Source of the DNA: Geobacter sp. AOG1
GTDB taxonomy: Bacteria; Desulfobacterota; Desulfuromonadia; Geobacterales; Geobacteraceae
NCBI RefSeq assembly: GCF_019972315.1
Contig: NZ_BLIZ01000001.1
Coordinates: forward strand, 1,686,513 to 1,750,512
Reading direction: 5' to 3'
DNA length: 64,000 nt
The position numbers and the translations under genes were made by a program. Each line of letters opens with the position of its first letter. Position 1 is the first letter of the stretch. Positions 51,856 through 62,072 of the stretch are shown in pieces. The notes beneath the pieces were generated by a model. That model searched no databases. It was not told where the DNA came from and saw nothing but the letters and a program-made list of their open reading frames with translations.

Positions 51856-53184
51856 ATGAAACGAAAAACCTTGCCCAAACTCCTCTATGCCGATGCCAAG
51901 GGAAACATCTTCGACCATCCCCACCTCACCATGGCCGGGATGAACGGCACCGAGCCGGTCCTCCCCGAGGATGTGGAACTGATCCCCCTCCCCGAGGACA
52001 GCCGCCTCTTCACCATTCCCGATACCCCCCCCATGGCGTGGGACGCCAACAAGCGCGCCTTTGTCACCGTGGAGACGGTGCGTGAGGGGCGGCGGGAGCA
52101 GCGGGTCCAGGCGGTCTCCGCCTTCATGGCCCCCGGCTACGTCCGGACGCTGCTACCCGCCTGCGACTACCGCAAAAAGAAGGTCCATCTCCCCCTCTGG
52201 TCCTACACCGCCGTCGGGTGGGACGAGGAGCGGGAGCGGTTCGTGGTGGCGGCGAGCCGGGTGGACGGCAACGAGAACTGGCTCCCCCGAAACTACGACG
52301 ACCGGAAGCTCGATCCCCTAGTGCGCAAGCTCGTGGCGGAGTTTCCCGACAACCGGCTCCTGGTGCAGCTGGCCCGTTGCGCCGTGGATTACCACTGCTT
52401 TGCCGCCAAGAACCTCTTCTTTCGCCGCTGGGAGGCACCCATTCCGACCTCCCCCGCCTGCAATTCCCGCTGCCTCGGCTGCATCAGCCTGCAACCCTCC
52501 GACTGCTGCCCCTCCAACCACGAGCGGATCGGCTTCGTCCCGACTCCCGAGGAGATCGTGGAGCTGATGCTCCCCCACCTGAACGAGGCTCCCGAGCCGA
52601 TCGTCTCCTACGGGCAGGGGTGCGAGGGGGACCCGATCCTCCAGGCGGATACCATCGCCGAGGCGACCCGGCGGCTCAAGGCCGCCACGAGCCGCGGCAC
52701 CGTCAATTTCAACTCCAACGGCTCGTTCCCCGACCGGATCGCGCTTCTCTGCGACGCGGGGATGGATTCCATGCGGTTTTCCATGAATTCGGTGCAGGAG
52801 GAGTTCTACAACCGCTACTACCGGCCGGTGGGGTACACGTTTTCCGCGGTGAGGGAGTCGGTCCGGCTTGCCAAGGAGCGGGGGCTCTTCACCATGATCA
52901 ACTACCTGGTGTCGCCGGGGCTCTCGGACCGGGATGACGAGGTGGAGGCGCTCCTCCAGTTCATCGGGGAGACCGGGGTGGACATGATTCAGATGCGGAA
53001 CCTTTCCATCGATCCCGACTTCTACAACACGCGGATGGGGGTGACGGGGAAGGGGATGGGGATGTACCGGATGCTGGAGCGGGTGAAAAAAGAGTTCCCC
53101 CGCATCCAGTACGGCTACTTCAATCGAACCAAAGAAAATTTCTTCCCGGCGGGGTACGAGGCGGGATGGCCGATCCGGGGGTAG
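51856..53184 (+). CDS. Radical SAM protein of unknown function
   Basis: A 442-residue protein. The radical SAM motif is placed late (CNSRCLGC near 201-208) after a 195-residue N-terminal region of its own (KLLYADAKGNIFDHPHLTMA, ACDYRKKKVHLPLWSYTAVG). The core continues with PIVSYGQGCEGDPIL near 246-260 and NFNSNGSFPDRI near 281. Additional cysteines (CCPSN) may bind another metal. I cannot assign the reaction. It runs convergently into the cytochrome/CopD gene with 3 bases between stops and has no terminator visible. Confidence 0.82.
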   Translation: MKRKTLPKLLYADAKGNIFDHPHLTMAGMNGTEPVLPEDVELIPLPEDSRLFTIPDTPPMAWDANKRAFVTVETVREGRREQRVQAVSAFMAPGYVRTLLPACDYRKKKVHLPLWSYTAVGWDEERERFVVAASRVDGNENWLPRNYDDRKLDPLVRKLVAEFPDNRLLVQLARCAVDYHCFAAKNLFFRRWEAPIPTSPACNSRCLGCISLQPSDCCPSNHERIGFVPTPEEIVELMLPHLNEAPEPIVSYGQGCEGDPILQADTIAEATRRLKAATSRGTVNFNSNGSFPDRIALLCDAGMDSMRFSMNSVQEEFYNRYYRPVGYTFSAVRESVRLAKERGLFTMINYLVSPGLSDRDDEVEALLQFIGETGVDMIQMRNLSIDPDFYNTRMGVTGKGMGMYRMLERVKKEFPRIQYGYFNRTKENFFPAGYEAGWPIRG

Positions 53185-53187
53185 TGC

Positions 53188-54138
53188 TTACCACCAGCGC
53201 CAGAGGGCAACGACCAGCGTGATGAGGAACACCATGGTCAGGTTCATGTAGGCCATGAAGTAGAATACCCGTACGTGCAACGGCGGCTTCACCTTGACCG
53301 CATCCAGTACCAGCGTGCCGATCCGCGGCATGGCCAGCACCCGGTCTTCACCGTGGGGTGCCTGGGAGAGCGCCTCCGTCAGATCGATCCCCGCCTGATG
53401 CCGGCGCATGTGCGCCCCTTCCTTCCAGAGCCGGCTCTCCGTCACATCGTAGACTCCCCCCTGATAGGCCACATAGGCAGGCCGACCCTCTTTGCCGTCG
53501 AAACCGGCAAGGGCTTCCAGCGTCAGATCACCGCCGGCACCGGCCGGCGTTTCTCCGTTTTTTATCTGCCGGCGGAGCTTCGGGCCGATGACGATGACCA
53601 CGTAGAGGGCGGAGACGGCCATAATGGCGAAGAGAGAGACCTTGATCGTGAGAAGGATGCCGAAGCGGGTGGCGAGGATGAGCGCCGGGTCGGGGATCCG
53701 GTAGTGGGTGAGGATGGCGCCGGTCACGGCCATGACCGCCATGGAGGCAAGGCCGACCCGCATCTCCCCCTTCGGGAGGCCGGATGCGGCGTAGGCCGGC
53801 TTCAGCACCAGGTGGACGTAGAGGATGGTGCCGAACCAGAGGATGGCGGTGATGAGGTGGAGGTAGCCGACCGCCAGGCGAAAGAGCCGATTGGCGGGGG
53901 AGCGCTCCGGTGTCCCGGCGGGAGCCGGTACGGCGGTGGGAGCAGTGGCGAGTGCCCCGCTCTTCTGGAAGCCGAGGCCTGCCGCGGTCAGTTCGCCGCC
54001 ACCGGCCGGGTCGAGATGGCAGGTCTTGCACGGTTGGCCGGTCTGGCGTGCGTACTCCTCGGTGGCCATGGCGCTCAGCGGCAGGGCCAGGAGCAGGAGA
54101 AAGAAAAGAAGCGTCCTAGCGCCTGATGGAAAAGTCAT
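53188..54138 (-). CDS. Multidomain heme membrane protein: CxxCH, CopD-like helices, cytochrome b5-like domain
   Basis: A 316-residue protein: signal peptide (about 8-24), a single c-type heme motif CKTCH (37-41), four membrane helices (about 86-205; HLITAILWFGTILYVH, ILLTIKVSLFAIMAVSALYV) of CopD/DUF4149 type, and a cytochrome b5-like domain (about 225-285; YVAYQGGVYDVTESRLWKEG, HMRRHQAGIDLTEAL). A last hydrophobic helix lies near 297-313. Such a set suggests electron transfer across or along the membrane. Overlaps acyP by 23 bases. Confidence 0.82.
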   Translation of the reverse strand: MTFPSGARTLLFFLLLLALPLSAMATEEYARQTGQPCKTCHLDPAGGGELTAAGLGFQKSGALATAPTAVPAPAGTPERSPANRLFRLAVGYLHLITAILWFGTILYVHLVLKPAYAASGLPKGEMRVGLASMAVMAVTGAILTHYRIPDPALILATRFGILLTIKVSLFAIMAVSALYVVIVIGPKLRRQIKNGETPAGAGGDLTLEALAGFDGKEGRPAYVAYQGGVYDVTESRLWKEGAHMRRHQAGIDLTEALSQAPHGEDRVLAMPRIGTLVLDAVKVKPPLHVRVFYFMAYMNLTMVFLITLVVALWRWW

Positions 54139-54391
54139 CGAACTCCCCCGTGTAGGTGCCACATTTCGCCTGTACTTCATCCACCCGGGACGCGCTGGGT
54201 CCGGTGCGGCACCAGTCGACGAGAGCCTGGACATTCGCCTCGTCCCCCTCGAAGCACCCTTCAACCGATCCGTCGGGGAGGTTCTGCACCCACCCTTTCA
54301 CGTGGAAATGAAGGGCGTTTTGTTGTGTGAAGTGACGGAAGTTCACCTTCTGCACGACCCCCTTTACGATCACCATGGTACGAATTTTCAT
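54116..54391 (-). CDS. acyP: Acylphosphatase
   Basis: Hydrolyses acyl phosphates. The 91-residue alpha/beta protein has catalytic Arg19 (NFRHF) and Asn37 (VQNLPDGSVE), the two residues that define activity. The usual G-x-G-F before Arg is KVNF here, a variation in the phosphate loop. ATG 54391 follows GAAAGGAAG. Overlaps the heme-protein gene start by 23 bases. Confidence 0.87.
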   Translation of the reverse strand: MKIRTMVIVKGVVQKVNFRHFTQQNALHFHVKGWVQNLPDGSVEGCFEGDEANVQALVDWCRTGPSASRVDEVQAKCGTYTGEFDDFSIRR

Positions 54392-54416
54392 GCTGCTTCC
54401 TTTCGAAAAACATATG

Positions 54417-54460
54417 ACATAGAGGACATATGGGACACAGAGGACACGGAATGTCGTCAG
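54417..54460. repeat. AGAGGACA intergenic repeat tract
   Basis: GACATAGAGGACATATGGGA then CACAGAGGACACGG: short direct repeats of AGAGGACA in the acyP-ligA spacer. Similar words occur near 21213 and 34480. Confidence 0.5.
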
Positions 54461-54499
54461 CTTTACTTCTCTGTTGTAAAATGGTTTTACCGGTAGTCG

Positions 54500-56542
<2,043 letters not shown>

Positions 56543-56628
56543 TTATAGCACAGGGGAGGGGGAAGGTAAACCCTTGGCATGAAACTAGCCTTCTTGATTT
56601 GCCGGGGGCGTTCTGGTATCAAGGAACG

Positions 56629-56676
56629 GAAGCGCGGAAGTCGGAGGCTGGAAGAAGCCTTTTACTTCCGCGCTTC
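56629..56676. repeat. Intergenic hairpin between ligA and uvrD/pcrA
   Basis: GAAGCGCGGAAGT (56629-56641) and ACTTCCGCGCTTC (56664-56676) are perfect complements around a 22-base loop, in the divergent spacer. Confidence 0.8.
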
Positions 56677-56710
56677 GCTCTTCAAACTTCCGCACTCAAG
56701 GTTATTTCCC

Positions 56711-58756
56711 ATGCTCGATCTCCATACCATGAACCCACCCCAGCTGGCGGCGGTGAAGCATACGGAAGGGCCGCTCCTGGTCCTGGCCGGGGCCGGCTCG
56801 GGGAAGACCCGGGTCATCACCTACCGGATCGCCTACCTGCTGGAAAAGCTCCAGGTGCCGCCGGAGCAGATCCTGGCGGTCACCTTCACCAACAAGGCGG
56901 CCCGGGAGATGCAGGAGCGGATGGCGGAACTGGTGGGGCGGGAGCGGTGCAAGGGGGTGATCCTCTCCACCTTCCACTCCCTCGGGATGCGCATCCTCCG
57001 GCGGGACATCGAGCGGCTCGGCTACAAGCGAAACTTCTCCATCTACTCCACCTCCGACCAGGTGGGACTCATCCGCCAACTCATGCGGGAGATCGACGAT
57101 ACCGGCAGGAAGTACGACGCCGAGACCGTCCTCTGGAAGATCTCCGGCGCCAAGAACGCCCTTACCCCCCCCGACCGTTACGTCCCCCGTCCCGGCGACG
57201 ACTACGAGCTCCTGGCCGCCCGGCTCTATCCCCGCTACCAGAAGGCCCTGCAGGCCTGCAACGCGGTGGATTTCGACGACATCATCATGCTGACCGCCCG
57301 GCTCTTCCAGGAGCATCCGGCGGCGCTCAAGCACTGGCAGGAGCGATTCCGCTTCATCATGGTGGACGAATACCAGGACACCAACCCCGCCCAGTACTTC
57401 CTCATCAGCCAGCTGGCGGCCTACCACAAAAACCTCTGCGTAGTGGGGGACGACGACCAGTCCATCTACGGCTGGCGCGGCGCCGACGTGGAGAAGATCC
57501 TCGCCTTCGAGCACGACAACCCGGGGTGCCGGGTGATCAAGCTGGAGCAGAACTACCGCTCCACCGGCACCATCCTCTCCGCTGCCAACAGCGTCATCCG
57601 GAACAACCCGAAGCGCAAAGAGAAGACCCTCTGGACCGACAGCGGCCCGGGCCGGGCCATCGACCTGGTGGTGGCCGCCGATGACGAAGAGGAGGCGACC
57701 ACGGTGGTGGAACGGATCCAGGTGGAGTGCACGCGGAACCGGATGGAGTACGGCGACTTCGCCATCCTCTACCGGACCAACGCCCAGAGCCGTGCCCTGG
57801 AGGAGCAGCTCCGCTTCGAGGGGATTCCCTATGTCCTCATCGGCGGGATGCAGTTCTACGAGCGGAAAGAAGTGAAGGACACCCTCTGCTACCTGAAGGC
57901 GCTGAATAACACCGACGACGAGCAGGCGCTCCTCCGGATCATCAATTTCCCCCGCCGGGGGATCGGCGAGGGGACCGTGCTGAAGCTCAACCAGTGGTCA
58001 CTGGCCCAGGGGATACCCCTGTTCGAGGCGTTGGGGCGGGTAGGGGAGGTGGACGACATCCCCGTCGCCATCCGGGAGAAGGTCCTCGCCTTCCACGGGC
58101 TGCTGATCGAGGAGGCGGAACGCTTCCGGCACCGGAAGACGGAGCTGGCGGAGCGGGTGACGGCGCTCTTCAAGCGGGTCGGCATCGAGGAGGAGCTGTA
58201 CCGGACCATCGACGACCGGGCCGTGGCCCGGCGCAAGGTGGAGAACGTTGAGCAGATCGTCAACTCCCTCGCCTCCTACGAGGAGCGGGTCCCCGCACCG
58301 ACCCTGGCCGGTTTCCTGGAGAAGGTCTCCCTCATGGACGAGGACCGCTTTTCGGGGAAGGACAAGAAGGAGCACGGCCAGAACGCCGTCACCCTCATGT
58401 CGCTCCACTCCAGCAAGGGGCTGGAATTCCCCTACGTCTTCCTGGTCGGGCTGGAGGAGGAGATTCTTCCCCACAAGCGCTCGATCTACGAGGATTTCTC
58501 CATCGACGAGGAGCGCCGGCTCATGTACGTGGGGATCACCCGCGCCCGCCGTCACCTCACCATCACCCGCTGTCTGCGGCGGAAGAAGTACGGCAAGCTG
58601 GAGGAGCGGTTCCCCTCACGGTTCCTGGAGGAGATCCCCGCCGACCTCCTCAACGTCCAGCAGGCAGCCGCGGCAACCGTCCTCACCGAGGAGGAGACGG
58701 AGAAGGTGGCGAGCGACACCTTTGCCCGGCTGAAGGCGATGTTGGGCGGGGAGTGA
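56711..58756 (+). CDS. UvrD/PcrA/Rep-type SF1 DNA helicase
   Basis: 3'-5' helicase of repair or replication restart. The 681 residues carry LNPPQ-type Q motif (MNPPQLAAV), Walker A AGAGSGKTRV near 27-36, DEYQDTNPAQ (motif II, about 219-228), DDDQSIYGWRGA (motif III, about 244-255), EQNYRST (motif IV), SKGLEFPYVFLVGLEEEILP (motif V) and ERRLMYVGITRAR (motif VI). I chose ATG 56711; an in-frame extension to 56579 runs through the hairpin and is not family-like. Which of UvrD, PcrA or Rep it represents is not settled. Confidence 0.93.
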   Translation: MLDLHTMNPPQLAAVKHTEGPLLVLAGAGSGKTRVITYRIAYLLEKLQVPPEQILAVTFTNKAAREMQERMAELVGRERCKGVILSTFHSLGMRILRRDIERLGYKRNFSIYSTSDQVGLIRQLMREIDDTGRKYDAETVLWKISGAKNALTPPDRYVPRPGDDYELLAARLYPRYQKALQACNAVDFDDIIMLTARLFQEHPAALKHWQERFRFIMVDEYQDTNPAQYFLISQLAAYHKNLCVVGDDDQSIYGWRGADVEKILAFEHDNPGCRVIKLEQNYRSTGTILSAANSVIRNNPKRKEKTLWTDSGPGRAIDLVVAADDEEEATTVVERIQVECTRNRMEYGDFAILYRTNAQSRALEEQLRFEGIPYVLIGGMQFYERKEVKDTLCYLKALNNTDDEQALLRIINFPRRGIGEGTVLKLNQWSLAQGIPLFEALGRVGEVDDIPVAIREKVLAFHGLLIEEAERFRHRKTELAERVTALFKRVGIEEELYRTIDDRAVARRKVENVEQIVNSLASYEERVPAPTLAGFLEKVSLMDEDRFSGKDKKEHGQNAVTLMSLHSSKGLEFPYVFLVGLEEEILPHKRSIYEDFSIDEERRLMYVGITRARRHLTITRCLRRKKYGKLEERFPSRFLEEIPADLLNVQQAAAATVLTEEETEKVASDTFARLKAMLGGE

Positions 58757-59119
58757 GGCGCAGTTTTGCTTGACAACGGAGGTTACACAGGGTAGGTTGC
58801 GTTAACGACTCTTCAGTAAAGGATTTACATGGAGGGATGACGTAACGGAAAAGCCGCTGGCGGGGGAATGTTCTCCCGGGCGGCTTTTTGTGTTTTGTTT
58901 GTCAAAATGCGTTCGAAACGGGCCTGGATAATTTTCGCCGGAATTATGTGACGAGTAACATAACCCCCCTGTATCGGGGTGTATTGTACTCATTCCCTGA
59001 AAACCAACTTTTTTAGGGTTAATTAGCGGTATTTCGGCAGGTTCTCAAGCGAGTTTCTGGAAGAGTAACACAATCATATAACTCCTAGTTAGGCAGCAAA
59101 AAATAAATGGGAGGCTCTC
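58757..59119 (+). other. Intergenic region with terminator and cassette boundary
   Basis: A 363-base stretch. TTGACA (58769-58774) with TAGGTT 17 bases on is a weak promoter candidate for a short transcript ending at the terminator at 58849-58890. After that the sequence becomes AT-rich (58891-59087), and GTTAGGC at 59088-59094, the attC 3' box, marks the likely left border of the cassette run. No credible gene. Confidence 0.45.
58849..58890 (+). terminator. Rho-independent terminator
   Basis: AAAGCCGC / GCGGCTTTTT stem enclosing an inner GGGGGAATGTTCTCCC hairpin-like segment. It could end the helicase gene transcript or a short RNA starting near 58800. Confidence 0.85.
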
Positions 59120-59377
59120 ATGCTTACTATCTCAAGTTGTGCAAAATGTGGCGGAGGGATGTTTAAAGTAGTCGAGAAAGAACCCCACGGTTCAAACTTC
59201 AAAGTAAATTTCGTGCAATGCTCGTCTTGTAATGCTCCTATCGGAGTGCTTGACTACTACAATCTTGGCACACTAATGAAAAAGCAAGAAAAGTCAATTG
59301 ACGACATTGAATCAAGACTATCTAACATTGAACACACTTTGAGACAGATAGCTCACCATCTGAATCAACGTAGATAG
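59120..59377 (+). CDS. Small zinc-finger-like protein (cassette A)
   Basis: An 85-residue protein: CAKCGG (residues 7-12) and CSSC (34-37) form a likely zinc ribbon, followed by a coiled coil (about 55-85, DDIESRLSNIEHTLRQIAHH). TGGGAGG precedes the ATG by 6 bases. Lies just right of a GTTAGGC cassette box. Its 3' end overlaps the minus-strand gene at 59322 by 56 bases. No family named. Confidence 0.72.
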   Translation: MLTISSCAKCGGGMFKVVEKEPHGSNFKVNFVQCSSCNAPIGVLDYYNLGTLMKKQEKSIDDIESRLSNIEHTLRQIAHHLNQRR

Positions 59378-59498
59378 CAGTACGACAATCATTAGGGTCA
59401 AGTTTCCCGGCGGCAATTAATTTCTTTGCTTCCTCTGTCCGGATTTCTGAAAAATCAAGCGGGCTGACAATCTTCTTGCCGGTGTATTCGTCTATCAT
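59322..59498 (-). CDS. Small protein overlapping cassette A tail to tail
   Basis: A 58-residue frame on the minus strand, beginning MIDEYTGKKIVSPLDFSEIR and ending in CVQC. AAAGGAGAGAG, an excellent ribosome site, lies 3-4 bases before the ATG at 59498, which is the main reason to accept it. It shares 56 bases with the end of the plus-strand gene. Function unknown. Confidence 0.6.
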   Translation of the reverse strand: MIDEYTGKKIVSPLDFSEIRTEEAKKLIAAGKLDPNDCRTAIYVDSDGELSVSKCVQC

Positions 59499-59532
59499 GA
59501 CTCTCTCCTTTTGTGCGCGAGAGAAAGACAAT

Positions 59533-59596
59533 GCCTAACTCTCGTGTAGACACGGACGCGATGAACCCGCTCCGGTCACACTCGTGCACGTTATGG
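59533..59596 (+). other. attC-like site between cassettes A and C
   Basis: GCCTAAC (59533-59539; fits RYYYAAC) and GTTATGG (59590-59596). Inside, GTGTaGACaCGGAcGC pairs with GCtCCGgTCACAC with unpaired bases on one side, the bulge pattern of integron attC sites. 64 bases. Confidence 0.62.
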
Positions 59597-59629
59597 TTAA
59601 ATAAAAAGGCAATCGAATGAGGAAAAACC

Positions 59630-59899
59630 ATGAAAGCTTTACTGGTCGTTGCATGGTTGAGCTTCTTTGCATTTCTTTTCTACTGTAGTTTTTCAATGTT
59701 TCGTTACAAAAGTAAAGTAAATCCGTTAGAGCAGGAACGCTTATCCAAAGGCCTCTTTCCGTGGTGGTATTATTTATTTGGGACTCTTGGCATTATCCTC
59801 GCTTTAAATGGATTAGACGATTGGGTTTCGTTGGCTGGCATTGTCGTGATGCTCATAGTCGCTGGATGTGGGTGGAGGTGGAAGGTCAAGAAGGGATGA
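59630..59899 (+). CDS. Small membrane protein (cassette C)
   Basis: An 89-residue protein with an N-terminal helix (about 3-24), and two further hydrophobic segments (about 44-58 and 64-82), with WWYYLFGTLG between. GAGG precedes the ATG. Flanked on both sides by attC-like sites. Function unknown. Confidence 0.7.
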   Translation: MKALLVVAWLSFFAFLFYCSFSMFRYKSKVNPLEQERLSKGLFPWWYYLFGTLGIILALNGLDDWVSLAGIVVMLIVAGCGWRWKVKKG

Positions 59900-59911
59900 C
59901 AATTACGAGGA

Positions 59912-59977
59912 CCATAACTAGGTCCTGCACTACGGACTGTCTTCACGCTTTGCGTTCGAGGGCCATGCCCGTTAGGT
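59912..59977 (+). other. attC-like site between cassettes C and D
   Basis: CCATAAC (59912-59918) and GTTAGGT (59971-59977; fits GTTRRRY), 66 bases, with an internal ACGCtttGCGT hairpin. The outer stem is weaker than in the neighbouring sites. Confidence 0.5.
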
Positions 59978-59983
59978 GAATAA

Positions 59984-60253
59984 ATGGAAAAAGAAAAGTC
60001 GCATATTTGCACGGAGTGTTTCTTCACTGGAACGCCGAAAGTCAGCGTCGGTCGCCTTCTTACCGAGTTCTTTACGAACCTGATTTTCTACACAAATGTT
60101 CCCTTCTTCCAGAAGGTGAGGCATTGCCCGGAGTGCGGAGGGCATTCGATGGTCTCAATAGAGACTGAAGCAGGTCGAATTGCTTTAGAAAAAAACAAAG
60201 GGAGAGGCAGAGAACTTCCAAGGCCGAGTGATCGAGAATTTTTGCGTATGTGA
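59984..60253 (+). CDS. Small zinc-binding-type protein (cassette D)
   Basis: An 89-residue protein with CTEC (about 9-12) and CPECGG (about 48-53), a probable split zinc ribbon around a hydrophobic stretch (LLTEFFTNLIFYTNVPFF, about 25-42). Starts 7 bases after an attC-like 3' box, the usual cassette spacing. Function unknown. Confidence 0.68.
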   Translation: MEKEKSHICTECFFTGTPKVSVGRLLTEFFTNLIFYTNVPFFQKVRHCPECGGHSMVSIETEAGRIALEKNKGRGRELPRPSDREFLRM

Positions 60254-60291
60254 GTGAAGCCTGAGCGAAATGCCTCAAACCAAGGAAGAAC

Positions 60292-60353
60292 GCCTAACCA
60301 CGTCCTTCGACCTGCCCGAAAAGCTAGGCAGATCAAGGCCGACCCCGTTCGGC
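60292..60353 (+). other. attC-like site before merB
   Basis: GCCTAAC (60292-60298) and GTTCGGC (60347-60353), complementary at 6 of 7 positions. Inside, CCTTcGAcCTGCC pairs with GGCAGaTCAAGG with extrahelical bases, loop CGAAAAGCTA. 62 bases. Confidence 0.62.
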
Positions 60354-60382
60354 AGATAGTAATCTAAGGGAAGTATCTGAAA

Positions 60383-61057
60383 ATGTCGCTCAAGTTGGAA
60401 CGAACAGAAAATAGCGGTCAGTCCCTCAACCCTATCTTGGAAAATCACCTCCAGGCAGTGTTGCGCTGCGACCACCCAAGACTCTGGCTGTATGTGTTGC
60501 GTGCTCTCGCCAAGGGCAAACCAGTGACGCACGTGAGCATTGCCAGCGCGCTCGGAATGTCACGTGGCGATGTACGGTCGGCATTGACAACGTTCAAAGA
60601 TATTGAGTATGACGCTGATGGAAACTTGGTTGCCTGTGGACTCTCACTTACCCCGACGCCGCATTGCTTCCAGGTTAACGGCCTGAATTTGTTTACGTGG
60701 TGTGCTTTGGATGCCTTGATGTACCCCGTGGCACTGCAGCAAACTGCTCAAGTGGAATCACATTGCCCCGTTACGGGCACTGCCGTTCGGCTGACGGTTA
60801 CACCAGCAGGGGTTACCTTCCTGGCCCCGGCTGGAGCCGTCGTTTCCCTTGTGATACCCGCTGGTCAGGCAGGGTGCTGCACTATACGCATCGCTTTTTG
60901 CAGTCAGGTCCATTTCATAGCCTCGCCCCAAGCCGCGGATGCATGGCGGTCTATACACCCGGAAGCAACGATTCTCTCCGTGGAAGAGGCTTGGCGCCTG
61001 GGGCGTGCAATAGCCCAGCGTCGCCTGGCTGATGAGCAGTCGTGCGGTGTAACGTGA
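60383..61057 (+). CDS. merB: Organomercurial lyase (alkylmercury lyase)
   Basis: Cleaves the carbon-mercury bond of methylmercury and other organomercurials. The 224 residues have an N-terminal winged-helix-like part and the MerB core: FTWCALDALMYP with Cys107 and Asp110, SHCPVTG with Cys128, and AFCSQVHFIAS with Cys173, matching the catalytic Cys96/Asp99/Cys159 and structural Cys117 of the plasmid enzyme, with the same 21-residue Cys-Cys spacing. EYDADGNLVACGLSL also fits. No merA, merR or merT is nearby. It follows an attC-like site; a matching site downstream is not clear. Confidence 0.9.
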   Translation: MSLKLERTENSGQSLNPILENHLQAVLRCDHPRLWLYVLRALAKGKPVTHVSIASALGMSRGDVRSALTTFKDIEYDADGNLVACGLSLTPTPHCFQVNGLNLFTWCALDALMYPVALQQTAQVESHCPVTGTAVRLTVTPAGVTFLAPAGAVVSLVIPAGQAGCCTIRIAFCSQVHFIASPQAADAWRSIHPEATILSVEEAWRLGRAIAQRRLADEQSCGVT

Positions 61058-61116
61058 GTTTCCAGTAGTGGGACTAAATCTTGCTGTTGACCAATTTAAT
61101 TTGAGGGAAACTAGTT

Positions 61117-62019
61117 ATGGGTACTGAGCCCGGTCATGATGGTGCACGATGTAGCGTTACCCCTGATACTATAACGGTTACGGATACCACTCAGGAGATA
61201 CTTGAAACAACAAGAACATGCCCATCCTGCCACTATACAGCTGACAACGAATTCGAAACGTGCCCAAAGTGCGGTCTTATTGTTAGAAAATATTACAAAT
61301 ATAGACAGCAGAATGTCTTAGAGACTTTTTCAGGGCTAATAGCATGCAAAACGTGTAGTACCGAGATAAGTATCAACTCGGCATTTTGCCCAAAGTGCGG
61401 AGAACCCGGTCACGGTGAGGTGAAAACCGGTGGCAAACATGCAATGAGTATTGTGTCGATTGTTTGTTTGCTTGTAATCATTATTGTCGCGCTTGTATTC
61501 AGGCAATTAACCCAGGATTCGAGAATATCGATCCCCTCCATTGAAACATCGCAAAAAACAGAACCAGACAAAACCACAACATCCCCTGCGGCAAATGTGC
61601 CGGCGGATCGAGAAGCTGCGAAACCGCCGGTTGCTTCTGTCGACATCCCGTACGCCATGGGCAATACACTGGGCATCACCAGGGCAAAGATCGTCTTTGC
61701 TACTGCAATCGACAAAGACAATATGCCGGGAAACGACCTTAGCAGAATCTCCATCAATGAAAAACAAATCGTGGCGCATGTCAAAATGCTCGGTCCCCCC
61801 GATAAGCCCTACCAGAGCACGGGCAAGCTCTACGACGCGGATGGGAACCTCGTCTTCAATTTCACCGCCCCCTCCGTTTCCCCCAAGACGGCGATATGGT
61901 ACTCGTGGTTTTATCGCAACTTCGACAAAGCATTCGAGAAGCCGGGCATGTGGAAGTTCGTCTTTTTCGTCAATGGGGAACAAATTGCCGAACGACAGAT
62001 TGAGGTTACTGCTGAATAA
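61117..62019 (+). CDS. Double zinc-ribbon membrane protein of unknown function
   Basis: A 300-residue protein. Two zinc ribbons come first (CPSC...CPKC, about 35-54; CKTC...CPKC, about 77-95), then one membrane helix (about 107-128, SIVSIVCLLVIIIVALVF), a Ser/Thr/Pro linker, and a C-terminal beta-rich domain (about 175-300; NFTAPSVSPKTAIWYSWFYR, WKFVFFVNGEQIAERQIEV). The last domain resembles extracellular Ig-like folds; the ribbons would be cytoplasmic. Function unknown. GAGGGAAA precedes the ATG. Confidence 0.78.
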   Translation: MGTEPGHDGARCSVTPDTITVTDTTQEILETTRTCPSCHYTADNEFETCPKCGLIVRKYYKYRQQNVLETFSGLIACKTCSTEISINSAFCPKCGEPGHGEVKTGGKHAMSIVSIVCLLVIIIVALVFRQLTQDSRISIPSIETSQKTEPDKTTTSPAANVPADREAAKPPVASVDIPYAMGNTLGITRAKIVFATAIDKDNMPGNDLSRISINEKQIVAHVKMLGPPDKPYQSTGKLYDADGNLVFNFTAPSVSPKTAIWYSWFYRNFDKAFEKPGMWKFVFFVNGEQIAERQIEVTAE

Positions 62020-62072
62020 ACAATTTCCCGAGTCTTGTAGGGGAATTAAGTATCAAACGAGGAGAGCGATCA

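Noticed and set aside
56579-56710. An earlier start for the SF1 helicase
   Set aside because: The 44 added residues run through an intergenic hairpin and lack similarity to helicase N-termini.
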